A stretch of 64,000 nt of DNA, from positions 36,793,729-36,857,728 of the forward strand of contig NC_134878.1 in the NCBI RefSeq assembly GCF_041734735.1, read 5' to 3'. The first letter of the stretch is position 1, and each line of letters begins with the position of its first letter. The stretch comes from Babylonia areolata. Taxonomy: Eukaryota > Mollusca > Gastropoda > Neogastropoda > Buccinidae. Position numbers and translations under genes: made by a program. The notes under the pieces are model-generated. The model had not been told where the DNA came from, did no database searches, and saw nothing but the letters and a program-made list of their open reading frames with translations. Below are positions 54,101 to 62,812 of this stretch, piece by piece.

Positions 54101-56798
54101 CGACCTGTTGAAGGTATGCAACACTTAGCGACCCTTCCTGACTGTGAGCTGGGATGGGGGCATCATTTGAAATCGGTAGTGGGGCTGAATGAATCCGCCA
54201 GGTGTTAAAGGATCACCTGGGTCAGTTTTTACAGGCAGACCTGCAAGCTTCAGAACAAAAGCTAAGTGATTTGTTCTGTGAATTTGATTAATAAGTTTGT
54301 CATGGCGTTATTGTTTAATGTTTGAATTATTAGTAATTATTGAGAGGCTCAAAGATGATTTGTCCGTTGAATGCACGGAAAAATCGCTTATCTTTTCTGT
54401 GGACAGAGTGATTTTTCTGTGTGATTGACTGATAATTTATCATCGTGTTATTGTTTAATTATTGAATTATTAGTGAATGACAGAGAGGGCCGACAGAGAG
54501 GCCGAGAAACACCTAGAAACCGGCCGAAACCGCGCACAAAATCGACCGTTGAAGTTATGCAACACTTAGCGGACCCTTCCTTGACTGTGAGCTGGGTTGG
54601 GGGCAGCATTTGAAATCGGTAGTGGGGCTGAATGAATCCGCCAGGTGTTAAGATCACCTGGTCAGTTTTTACAGGCAACCTGCAAGCTTCATAACAGAAA
54701 GCTAAGTGATTTTTTCTGTGAATTGATTAATAATTTGTCATGGCGTTATTGTTTAATGTTTGAATTATTAGTAAATGATTGAGAGGGCTCAAAGATGATT
54801 GTCCGTTGAATGCACGGAAAAACCGCTTATCTTTTCTGTGGACAGAGTGATTTTTCTGTGTGATTGACTGATAAATTATCCATCGTCGTTATTGCTTAAT
54901 TATTGAATTATTAGTGAAGAAAGAGGGTCCGACAGAGAGGGCCCAGAAACACCTAGAAACCGGCCGAAACCGCGCACAATCACCGTTGAAGTAGGCAACA
55001 CTAGCGACCCTTCATGGCTGTAGCTGGTGGGGGCAAGCATTTGAAATCGTGTAGTGGGGCCTGAATGAACCCCAGGTGTTAAGATCATCTGGTCAGTTTT
55101 ACAGGCAACCCTGCAAGCTTCAGACAAAAGCTAAGTGATTTTTCTGTGAATTTTGATTAATAATTTGTCATGGCGTTATTGTTTAATGTTTGAATGTATA
55201 GTAAATTATTGAGAGGGCTCAAAGATGATTGTCCGTGAATGCACGAAAAAACCGCTTATCTTTCTGTGGACAGAGTGATTTTTCTTGTGTGATTGACTGA
55301 TAATTTATTCATCGTGTTTAGGTTAATTAGTGAATTATTAGTGAATGACAGAGGTAGGGCCGACAGAGAGGGCCGAGAAACACCTAGAAACCGGCCGAAA
55401 ACCGCGCACAAATCGACCGTGAAGGTGATTGCAAACACTTAGCGGACCCTTCCTGACTGTGCGAGCTAGGGTGGGGGCTGCATTTGAAATCGGTATGGGG
55501 CTGAATGAGATCCAGCCAAGTGTTAAGATCACCTGGTCAGTTTTTTACAGGCAACCTGCAAGCTCAGAACAAAAGCTAAGTGATTTTTCTGTAATTTGAT
55601 TGATGATTTGTCATCGGCGGTTATTGTTTAATGGTTTGAAATTTATTAGTAAATTATTGAGAGGCTTCAAAGAAGATTTGTCCGTTGAAATGCACGGAAA
55701 AATCGCTTATTCTGTTTTCTGTGGACAGAGTGAGTTTTCTGTGTGATTGACTGAGAATTTATCATCGTGTTACTGGTTTATATTATTGAATTATTAGTGA
55801 AGGACAGAGAGGGCCGACAGAGAGGCCCAGAAACACCTAGAAACCGGCCGAAACCGCGCACAAATCGCCGTTGAAGTTATGCCACACTTAGCGGACCCTT
55901 CCTGACTGTGATGGGTGGGGCAGCATTTAACGTGTAGTGGGCTGAATGAATCCGCCAGGTGTTAAGATCATCTGGTCAGTTTTTACAGCAACCTGCAAGC
56001 TTCAGAACAAAAGCTAAGTGATTTTTGGTGAATTTGATTAATAATTTGTCATGCGTATTGTTTAATGTTTTGAATTATTAGTAAATTATTGAGAGGGCTC
56101 AAAGATGATTTGTCCGTTGAATGCACGGAAAAACCGCTTATCTTTTCTGTGGACAGAGTGATTTTTCTGTGTGATTGACTGATAATTTATCACGTGTATT
56201 GCTTAATTATTGAATAATTAGTGAAGGACAAGAGGGCCGACAGAGAGGGCCAGAAACACCTAGAAACCGCGAAACCGCGCACATATCGACCGTTGAAGTT
56301 ATGCAACACTTAGGCGGACCCTTCCTGACTGTGAGCGGGGTGGGGGCAGCAGTTGAAATCGGTAGTGGGGCTGAATGAATCCGCCAGGTGTTAAGATCAC
56401 CGGTCCAGTTTTTACAGGCAACCTGCAAGCTTCAGAACAAAAGCTAAGAGATTTTTCTGTGAATTTGATTAATAATTTGTCCATGGCGTTATTGCTTAAT
56501 GTTTGAAATTAGAAATAATATGAGAGGGCTCAAAGACGGATTTGCCCGTTGAATGCACGGAAAAATCGCTTATCTTTTCTGTGGACAGAGTGATTTTTCT
56601 GTGTGATTGGACTGATAATTTATCATCGCGTTATTGTTTAATATTGAATTATTAGTGAAGGACAGAGAGGGCCGTACAGAGAGGGCCGAAGAACACCTAG
56701 AAACCGGCCGAAACCGCGCACAAAATCGACCGTTGAAGTTATGCAACACTTAGCGGACCCTTCCTGACTGTGAGCTGGGTGGGGCAGCATTTGAAATC
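42101..56798. repeat. Mosaic, indel-rich satellite block
   Basis: About 33-34 monomers. D-like copies (for example near 43,450, 44,340, 45,200-46,100, 50,440-50,900, 52,640-53,500, 54,820 and 56,130) alternate with A/C-like copies (42,100-43,100, 43,970, 44,780, 46,500-50,000, 51,300-52,200, 53,900-54,400 and 55,250). Indels of one to three bases are frequent, especially at 44,600-45,100, 52,200-52,700 and 54,900-55,750. Some A-like copies (about 47,840-48,700) are almost clean. Many short chance open frames appear here and none is a gene. The unit remains about 438 bp and its orientation constant up to the gap. Confidence 0.85.
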
Positions 56799-56898
56799 NN
56801 NNNNNNNNNNNNNNNNNNNNNNNNNNNNNNNNNNNNNNNNNNNNNNNNNNNNNNNNNNNNNNNNNNNNNNNNNNNNNNNNNNNNNNNNNNNNNNNNNN
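56799..56898. other. Assembly gap of exactly 100 N separating satellite from Polinton
   Basis: One hundred N begin inside a satellite monomer (after GCATTTGAAATC) and end inside a minus-strand Polinton gene. Neither the end of the satellite nor the end of the mobile element is present. The link between the two contigs rests on scaffolding data that cannot be judged here. Confidence 0.98.
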
Positions 56899-57257
56899 GC
56901 ACCGTGGGGGGTGAACACTTCTTTATTCAATTCACACACATTATAATAACCATCTGGGATTATTATCTTACGATCGGTAGTATAAAGAAATTGTTTCCGA
57001 GCTCATCACTGTTATTTTTCCAGTTTGGGATAATAAGTTATTTCACGCAGCGCGATTTCTAGTCTTCCACTTTGATTAGATATGCACCGCGGTAATTCGT
57101 CTTTTTGATATCGGTTGTTATTATATACATAGCTATGAATAAGAAAATTTACAGCTTCAATAAGGACGCGTCCTATACAACCGGGTATAAAAGAAAAAAG
57201 AATAAGTTGTACGCAAAATGATCTACTGTGAACAAGCGAATCTTCTTTTACCGCCAA
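56899..57257 (-). pseudogene. Polinton minus-strand gene fragment, cut by the gap
   Basis: A minus-strand coding region with a hydrophobic N-terminal part and the stretch YQKDELPRC, continuing to the gap edge with IIIPDGYYNVCELNKEV. The second stretch recalls a conserved Polinton protein of probable virion or minor capsid type, but I cannot name its function with confidence. The gene reads away from the plus-strand gene at 57,218 and the two starts are close or overlapping. Its 3' part is lost in the N gap. The start is uncertain because the only in-frame methionine (57,257) lies beyond the TATA-like site used by the opposite strand. Treated as a fossil fragment. Confidence 0.55.
57186..57193 (+). 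promoter_or_regulatory. TATA-like box upstream of the 57,218 gene
   Basis: TATAAAAG lies 25 bp before the ATG at 57,218, between the divergent minus-strand gene and the plus-strand gene. The spacing fits a short-leader eukaryotic or viral promoter. The site overlaps the 5' part of the minus-strand frame, so that frame probably starts further in. No transcript evidence is available. Confidence 0.5.
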
Positions 57258-58670
57258 GTTTTCCCGATGTTTTTCAGTCTTATGCGAACCCCACTATGAC
57301 TGGGGAGATGAATGGCAGCCTGGCTTGCGTGGAGAAACAACCCGATAGTGTGGTGGCAGAATCAAATCAATTTTGTGGTATGGTGCGCGACCGCCGGCGT
57401 TGTGGAGTAACGGAAGAACATTTTTCAAGCTTCTGATCCGTTTATTCGAGCCGTGTATAGGTTTCATTTTTACTATCAGATTCGGAGGTTATTGGACGAG
57501 TTAAAAATCCCGCTACCCACCGACCAAGCATTTAACATGTATAATAATCCGTTTGATAAAACAGTTTATCAGCGTTTGTGTGCCGAATTTGGGCAGAGGG
57601 ATTGGAGACAGAAAATAGAAAAGCATGGCTTTGGTTTGGGAGAATTTATTCAGGCTGAGACCCCCGGTGGGCTGCACGACAGGCAATGAGAAACAGAGGG
57701 AGAGGGACCCTGTGTTCTTTAGCCCCCACGATAAAATCAGACATACGGTGGACATCACCCCGGGCTTGGACAACATTTATTCCTGATAAGGGGTTGGGTT
57801 TTACACATGCGGGGATAGTTCGTCTCAACGATAGCATTCGCACTTATGTGTGGGCTCTAATAGGGTCACAAGCGCAAACGCGCACGAGTATAACAACAAA
57901 AGGAACTGGATTTGATGCGCAAAAAACAATTTTTAGCCAATGTTGAAGATGCGATTAATGCCCCCGAAAAACCTACAAACGGCGATAAAAAAATACCAGG
58001 ACGTTCTCCAGTACGCGAGATCCGAAGTAAACTTTGCATTTGGTGTTGGCCTTTATATGGCCCCATCTGATATGGCATTGAGGATTGGTACACACATTAA
58101 TTATAATAATAAAATTGTCATTGCGACAGAAGAACAGAATATTGGTGTTAATGATGGATTAAACGAACTACCACACATTGTACCACCTACCCAAAGTGTT
58201 TCACCCCAGAGTGTTCCACCTACCCAAAGTGTTCCTGCATACTATTTTGTTGCCCCATCAGGAAAAGCTCTTCAATGGTCTAGAGGTCACTGGGCTCTTG
58301 TGCCACCTTCTGATGCAGACTTGGCAATGCTTGATGCGAGGTAATACGGTGCTCGATTATAAATCACACAAGCCTTTGACAACACCGAGGACAGGAGCGG
58401 GTGAAACGAGAGTTTTGTTAGGCATTCGCGGGTGGTTCACTCTTACCTATAGAAATAAAAAATTAATACAAACATCTCAACCAGGATTTGCAATAGCTAA
58501 CCGGTGCTGGTAATAGACCCTTTCTGTATGGTGCAGGTTCTTCGGATAACAAATTTAAACTCAAACCAGCGAAAGTATCGTACGAAGAAGAGCCAACAAC
58601 TCACAAAGACTATAAAGTCGCTCTTACTTTAGGATTGATAGGTGGTATTTACTTTCTCTTCTTTAAATAA
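57218..58670 (+). pseudogene. Conserved Polinton structural-type protein, broken
   Basis: Coding similarity runs through this region on plus, with Polinton-typical stretches: EMNGSLACVEKQPDS near the start, FHFYYQIRRLLDELKIPLPT, LNDSIRTYVWALIGSQAQTR in the middle, YMAPSDMALRIG, a proline-rich repeat, and a C-terminal hydrophobic segment (LTLGLIGGIYFLFFK) ending at the stop at 58,668-58,670. The family is widespread in invertebrate Polintons and is probably a virion component. Which one (penton-like, membrane or core) I cannot say. The ATG at 57,218 is preceded by TATAAAAG. The 3' end meets the opposing minus-strand gene tail to tail with about 20 bp of overlap. The copy is broken in several places and is read as a fossil. 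Confidence 0.75.
58183..58233 (+). repeat. 33-bp coding tandem repeat (proline-rich)
   Basis: CCACCTACCCAAAGTGTT occurs at 58,183-58,200 and again at 58,216-58,233, a 33-bp period, in frame, giving two PPTQSV units (PPTQSVSPQSV then PPTQSVPAY). It lies between the conserved body and the C-terminal part of the surrounding Polinton gene and looks like a flexible linker prone to slippage. Confidence 0.8.
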
Positions 58671-59780
58671 TCAAACAGGAGGAGGCCAGCACCGAGCACG
58701 AGTGCCCACAGGTTGTTGGCTAACCACCCAACCGCTTTACCCAACGTGCTTAATAACCACGAAACAATAGCCCCAATGACTCCTGGGAGGGCAATCAATC
58801 GCCTTTTAAACCTAATTTTTTAAGTAATTCTCCCAAATCTTTAAGTCTTTTTCTTATCCAGTTGTCATCTTTTTTACCCGGCGGCGCCCGTGGAGTGCCC
58901 CCTCCACCCGTGACGGTCAAAACGATAGTGCTGATAATCATACCAAAGGCAGTAAGAATGGAAACGATAGTAATGCCTTGTTCTCTAAAAAGCGTTCGAA
59001 TACGTTCCGCTAGTGTTGTGTCCTCCTCAAGAATTCTGTGTATCGTTTCACGCATTCTGCTGATTTGAGATCGCAGCGCTTCTTTGTGTGTTGATATCGC
59101 TTCTAGCCGTGCAGCACGCTCGAAGTTTAGATCGTCTAATTGTAAACGCAAGGGTTTGATTTCGCTTTCATCTTTATCAGCTAGTTCCGCAGACTGAATT
59201 CTTATTTTTAAAGTTGACATTTCTTCATCCAGGTGAGAGAGTTTTGAGAGGTTGTCAGAAAGATTACCGCGCTGTCCTTTGCATGGCTTTGTCTAAACCT
59301 TTGAGTTCACGAATATAACCACCCAGTTCATCGGTGAGGGGAGGATCATCTATAGTTTTAAGTACTTCATCGATTGTATTTGGTGAGAAATCATCCATCT
59401 CAATTTCTTCACCCAGTTTGGCTTCAACCTTTTGGAGAGCCGCGACTGTTTGGGGTTTTAAGTTTTTCCTCCTCCAGTCTACAAAACCAAGTTCCTCGCG
59501 AATAATATTTTGCTCCACCAGGTTTTCCCGCTAGTGTTGAAAGTGCTAGGGGTTGTTTCGTGCGGACGTTAATGATATTAAAATCTGGATTATTTTTTAA
59601 TCGTAGTGTACCTCTACTATCAAGTTCAAAATTGGTATAATTTCGCCCAACATCGGGCTCTTGTCCAAATGCATCATAGTAATCATCAACCGCGCTCTTT
59701 AATAATTCTGTTTGCAAGAAACCAGATTCTATTATTCCACCTTCTGCGAACCCTTCCGCCATCTCACCACCTTCCGCCAT
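58649..59780 (-). pseudogene. Polinton coiled-coil and membrane protein, broken
   Basis: A minus-strand gene that I read as one unit of about 370 codons. From its start (MAEGGEMAEGF, ATG at 59,778-59,780) it has an acidic N-terminal domain with DSRGTLRLKNNPDFNIIN, a middle part (ELGFVDW), a charged coiled coil (LDDLNFERAARLEAISTHKE), the signature LAERIRTLFREQGITI, a glycine-ended membrane segment (SILTAFGMIISTIVLTVTGG) and a C-terminal hydrophobic tail reaching about 58,649. This architecture is familiar from invertebrate Polintons; its function is unproven and a virion or membrane-associated role is likely. The longest single open part is 58,795-59,220. It is transcribed divergently from the capsid gene and converges with the 57,218-58,670 gene. 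The copy is broken. The alternative reading is two adjacent genes split near 59,240. Confidence 0.75.
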
Positions 59781-59832
59781 ATTAAACTTATAATATAAAG
59801 TTATATCATTATATCTATATAAAACCAAAAAA
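59781..59832. promoter_or_regulatory. AT-rich divergent promoter between capsid and coiled-coil genes
   Basis: These 52 bp are almost entirely A and T and separate two divergent start codons (ATG 59,833 on plus, ATG 59,780 on minus). On plus, TATATAAAA (59,816-59,824) lies only 9-17 bp before the capsid ATG. Several more TATA-like words (TAATATAAAG, TTATATC) could serve the minus strand. The compactness argues for very short leaders, as in DNA viruses. Confidence 0.55.
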
Positions 59833-61083
59833 ATGAGTGGAAGAAAGCTTAATCCAATGAGAAGTTTGCGGGAGCCGCGGGGGATAAAGGGCGTGCGGCA
59901 GACTGTCGTGATTACTAACAATCCGTCAACTATCGATCAGAATCAACAACTTCTTGTACGCTTTCCCTAATTTAGGTGTTGACGATGTGATCGTTCCGGG
60001 GAGTGTTCGACTAGCATTCAAAATTTCTTTGACTTCTACCACAGATGTGAACAGAACACTCGTTGATAATATTGGTAGAGCCATAGTCGTAAAACAACCA
60101 TTCGCATTTCCGGTATGAAATCATGAGCGTTGAAGATAGTGATGTATTTTATACTTATGGAGATCTTTGGCGAACTCGACAAGAACGAAGAAACGCCGTT
60201 TATCAAGGTATTGACTTAACTACAAAACCGTAATGTGACACGATTGCGTATTAACGCGGATAATGGAGATGACACTATCGCTAGAGATGCCGCCATTGCG
60301 GAGGCTTATGGTAATCGATTTTGTATTCCGCTTGATTTCGAATTGCTAGAATCTCATGCACCATTTTATCAGAGTGCTCTCGGCGATCGCCTGGAGTATG
60401 AACTACCTTTAACGCTTATAACAAGGTTATCCGCAGCACAGACCCGGATGTATCCTATACGATAGAAGGGATTAGTCTCGAGTTTGAGAAAGTCACACAA
60501 CCCGAACTTGCGAGACAGATAGCCGGTTAATTATTCGGGTAGGCTCGCTAATTTTATATGATAGAATACTACGACATCGTAAAATTCCTTGGACAAATCT
60601 GACACACTCTGGAATATTAATCTCAACGTGCCGGCAAAAAGTAAGAAGGGGGTACTGCTGTTGTTTGATGAGTATTACAATCCTAAGATCGATAAGGTTG
60701 AAGTGACGATCGAAGGTGTGCCCAATCAACTGTTTAGTCAAGGTATGCGTTCCTATCAACAATGGGATGAAAATCAGAAAGTTTTTCGGAACGCAAAAAC
60801 GCGACCCCCGAAGTAGACAAAGTGGTAAAAGATTTAGAACTAGCGGATGTCACAATCGGTGAATATTTCACGAATAATTATGCTCTTTGGTTGGATATGC
60901 GCACCCACAGATGATAATTCTCTTCACGGGAGTGGACGTCGTATCGAAAATGCGTCTGAAGGCATTACGATTCAGATTCAGAAAAAAGCTGAAACGGCAG
61001 AACCGCTAAATGCGTATGTATTTGTAATTATGGATGGACAATTAAATATAGAAGATGGAAGATTTGTCGAGGCTGTTTACTAA
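59833..61083 (+). pseudogene. Polinton major capsid protein gene, broken
   Basis: The gene starts at the ATG 59,833 (MSGRKLNPMRSL) and ends at the TAA 61,081-61,083 (NIEDGRFVEAVY). Between them lie stretches characteristic of the Polinton major capsid protein: DNGDDTIARDAAIAEAYGNR, LDFELLESHAPFYQSALGDR, VEVTIEGVPNQLFSQGMR and ENASEGITIQIQKKAET. The family is known to adopt a double jelly-roll fold and to form the icosahedral shell of the predicted virion. The span (1,251 bp, about 415 codons) is close to family length. It is followed directly by the packaging ATPase. The gene is broken in several places. Identification is from recall of family members; the match is strong. Confidence 0.9.
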
Positions 61084-61085
61084 AG

Positions 61086-61668
61086 AAGCACATTCCGCAA
61101 TATTTGCGGGCAAACTGGGTGCGGTAAGACCGAATTTATTTTAGATTTATTACAAACGACATATCGTGGTGTGTTCGAGAATATTGTAATTCTATGCCCT
61201 ACTCTCGAATATAATAAGCCTATCGATCCCGAGTGTGGGTAAGAAAGGACCGCGGGGTATACACCGTTAATCCCGGTGATAAACTTCACGAATGGCTTGG
61301 GCTGTTTTTTGAAATATTTGCCGGGGAGCCAACGTTGTAACATCATCGATGACTGTAGTGACTTAAAGGCTCTTACTCAAAAGAAGCAAATGTTGAGTAA
61401 ACTCGCATTTTCTGGAAGACACGCGAAACAGTCTGTGTGGGTGTTGACTCAGAAATACAACTCGGTTCTTACTGACCTTCGCGAACAAACAAAATGGGTG
61501 GCTTTATTTCACTGTAAGGATAGGGACTCGTTTGATGAGTATTTAAGAGAAAACGATGTCATTCCAACACAAAATGAACGTAAAGAGGTTAGGAAATCAT
61601 TGGCAAATACCAAACACTCCAAGTTGATATTAAAAACTGATCAACCAGTTGCATATAAAATTTGCTAG
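61086..61668 (+). pseudogene. Polinton genome-packaging ATPase, broken
   Basis: A Walker A stretch (GQTGCGKTEFILDLLQTTYR) is encoded at about 61,105-61,165, and a Walker B-like acidic stretch (NIIDDCSDLKALTQKKQML) at about 61,340-61,400, followed by SGRHAKQSVWVLTQKYNSVL, typical of the A32/FtsK-HerA packaging ATPases of Polintons and related viruses. The stop TAG is at 61,666-61,668. The role in the family is to pump DNA into the preformed capsid using ATP. It sits directly after the major capsid gene. The exact start is not determined; the first few codons may overlap the capsid gene's end. The copy is broken. Confidence 0.85.
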
Positions 61669-61691
61669 TAATAATCAACAGCTGTTTAACA

Positions 61692-62270
61692 ATGCTTAAC
61701 AATTTCTTAACACTGCTTAACAGTTCCTTAGCACTGGTTAGCAATTTCTTAACACTTTTAGTCGTTGGATTTGTAGTTTTTCATTATTTTAAACTTAAAA
61801 GGAGGTATATAGAATATAAGAAGAAGATGGACCAATTACTATCCGAGGATCCCAAACGCGACAGGCTTATGGCGGTGGTCTCAGCCGGTGGAGCAAAAGA
61901 ATATTTAGGGAAAGAGTTTAGTGTTGATAAAATCGAAGCGATGAAAGATCCGGATATAGACAAGCTTTATACGAGATACGAAGCGAGTTTAGGATCGATG
62001 ATTACAAAATCACTCGGTAATACAATTATACAACTGTATACCAGAGCAGTTTGTATGTATCTCCCAATTGATGACCAAACAAAATTAAATAGTGATCTCG
62101 AGCAAGATCCATTCCTGGGACATGCGCTTAACAGTTTTACTTGCGAACTATATCACAGATTTGGCATGTTCTTAGCTCCGCTCACCACAGCTGTAACTAC
62201 TGTTAAACATTGTCAATTTAATAAATATAATGGAGGAAGTAACGAAACCGAAGAATCAGAAGAAAGTTGA
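61692..62270 (+). CDS. Polinton conserved membrane protein (192 aa)
   Basis: An open frame of 192 codons from the ATG at 61,692; the frame is open further upstream, but the 61,692 methionine (MLNNFLTLL) is the first ATG. The N-terminus is a hydrophobic segment built of three 7-residue repeats followed by VVGFVVFHYF, hence a membrane anchor. Then come a basic stretch (KLKRRYIEYKKKMDQLL) and a soluble domain with SAGGAKEYLGKEFSVDKIEA, LYTRYEASLGSMITKSLGN and LYHRFGMFLAPLTTAVTTVK. The soluble domain matches, from memory, an uncharacterised family common in Polintons. Function unknown; a virion membrane or assembly role is an inference. The end overlaps the next gene by 41 bp. Confidence 0.8.
   Translation: MLNNFLTLLNSSLALVSNFLTLLVVGFVVFHYFKLKRRYIEYKKKMDQLLSEDPKRDRLMAVVSAGGAKEYLGKEFSVDKIEAMKDPDIDKLYTRYEASLGSMITKSLGNTIIQLYTRAVCMYLPIDDQTKLNSDLEQDPFLGHALNSFTCELYHRFGMFLAPLTTAVTTVKHCQFNKYNGGSNETEESEES
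61695..61757 (+). repeat. Three 21-bp coding repeats (membrane anchor)
   Basis: Three in-frame 21-bp units, each close to CTTAACAATTTCTTAACACTG, encode LNNFLTL, LNSSLAL and VSNFLTL directly after the start methionine. Similar CTTAACA words begin just upstream (about 61,683). The repeat extends the hydrophobic segment and probably arose by replication slippage. Confidence 0.85.
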
Positions 62271-62517
62271 AGCGGGTCGAAAAGGTGCTGCTGCTAGAAA
62301 AGCAAAACATGAAGAACTTCTCGAAAACTTCGAAAAGCGAAAGATGAACAACAACAAGAACCATCATCATCGAGGAGACCAGATCACGTTTTTATCAATC
62401 CCTTGTACATTGCTGCTACGCTGATAATAGGTTGTGGTGTTTACATATATTTTAATCGGTCGAAAAAAACCACCACCACCTGTGGTAACAAAACCCAACC
62501 CATTTATTATGTTTTGA
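62230..62517 (+). pseudogene. Polinton small basic/membrane protein
   Basis: The gene starts at the ATG 62,230 within the last 41 bp of the previous gene. The N-terminal part is strongly basic: KNQKKVEAGRKGAAARKAKH, recognisable from Polinton small proteins that start with a Lys/Arg/Ala-rich helix and end with a membrane segment. The open frame ends at 62,424; the DNA up to about 62,517 still has coding character for a hydrophobic, proline-rich tail (PPPPPVVTKPN), so this copy is read as broken. It could bind DNA through the basic helix; this is inference only. Confidence 0.6.
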
Positions 62518-62548
62518 ACATTAATTTGCACACTATTTATAAACAACA

Positions 62549-62791
62549 ATGGCAACACCAAATATAAACGGTAAAGAAATTGCAAACACTGTATACCACG
62601 CGGTTGTGGTCAGCGCATTGGCCGCTGGTTACTCGAGATTGACAAAATTAATATTTACGAAAGCCCCGACACCTAGACTGGCTTTCAACCTCGAAGATAT
62701 CGGGATGGTCACTTTGGATATAGCCCTCGCTATGGCTACGAAGGATATGTTGGAAAAACAAGGTATTCTCCCACATGATATTTTGAAGTAA
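62549..62791 (+). CDS. Polinton small conserved protein (80 aa)
   Basis: An open frame of 80 codons from an ATG in good context (CAACAATGG). MATPNINGKEIANTVYHAVV is followed by hydrophobic VSALAAGYSRLTKLIF and a second hydrophobic helix (IGMVTLDIALAMATKDML). A short two-helix membrane protein of this kind recurs in invertebrate Polintons next to the integrase, from memory. Function unknown; possibly a virion membrane protein. It lies 31 bp after the previous gene and 21 bp before the next, consistent with a densely packed late-gene block. TATAAA at 62,538-62,543 lies too close to the ATG to be its TATA box with a normal leader. Confidence 0.75.
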   Translation: MATPNINGKEIANTVYHAVVVSALAAGYSRLTKLIFTKAPTPRLAFNLEDIGMVTLDIALAMATKDMLEKQGILPHDILK

Positions 62792-62812
62792 TAATAATAT
62801 CATCATTATAGT

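Larger units (their letters stand above)
1..56798. repeat. 438-bp tandem satellite array (about 129 copies)
   Basis: The same unit recurs head to tail from the first base to the second N gap. The anchor TTGAATTATTAGTAAATT starts at 1, 439, 876 and 1314, and the same spacing of 437-438 bp holds at 16,400, 16,837 and 17,275. The unit has an AT-rich part (89-160 and 385-460 of the first copy) and a GC-rich part (161-230). All copies have the same orientation. Perfect copies contain no open frame of 60 codons or more on either strand; the few short frames in the array occur only where indels disturb it. I recognise no similarity to rDNA, 5S RNA, tRNA, histone genes or telomeric repeats. Such size and homogeneity are typical of centromeric, pericentromeric or subtelomeric heterochromatin, but which of these applies cannot be read from the sequence. 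Confidence 0.98.

Noticed and set aside
13153-56573. Short open frames of 60-100 codons scattered in the satellite (for example 13,153-13,383, 19,590-19,892, 32,999-33,265, 49,662-49,931)
   Set aside because: They appear only in monomers disturbed by indels, change frame from copy to copy and have no recognisable domain; perfect copies have no such frame.
1-56798. CRISPR array
   Set aside because: The whole 438-bp unit repeats without unique spacers, and the context is eukaryotic.
1-56798. rDNA spacer, 5S RNA, tRNA-derived SINE or histone cluster
   Set aside because: No rRNA or tRNA core, no A/B-box pair and no conserved coding segment could be recognised in the monomer.
56739-56939. Open frame crossing the second N gap, joining satellite to Polinton
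   Set aside because: The N run joins two unrelated contigs; no real gene spans them.
57513-57843. Minus-strand open frames inside the 57,218-58,670 gene
   Set aside because: Shadows of the plus-strand coding region, without family similarity.
58862-59534. Plus-strand open frames inside the coiled-coil gene (58,862-59,068 and 59,334-59,534)
   Set aside because: They lie antisense to a recognised Polinton gene and have low-complexity Ser/Ile/Val-rich content typical of antisense frames.
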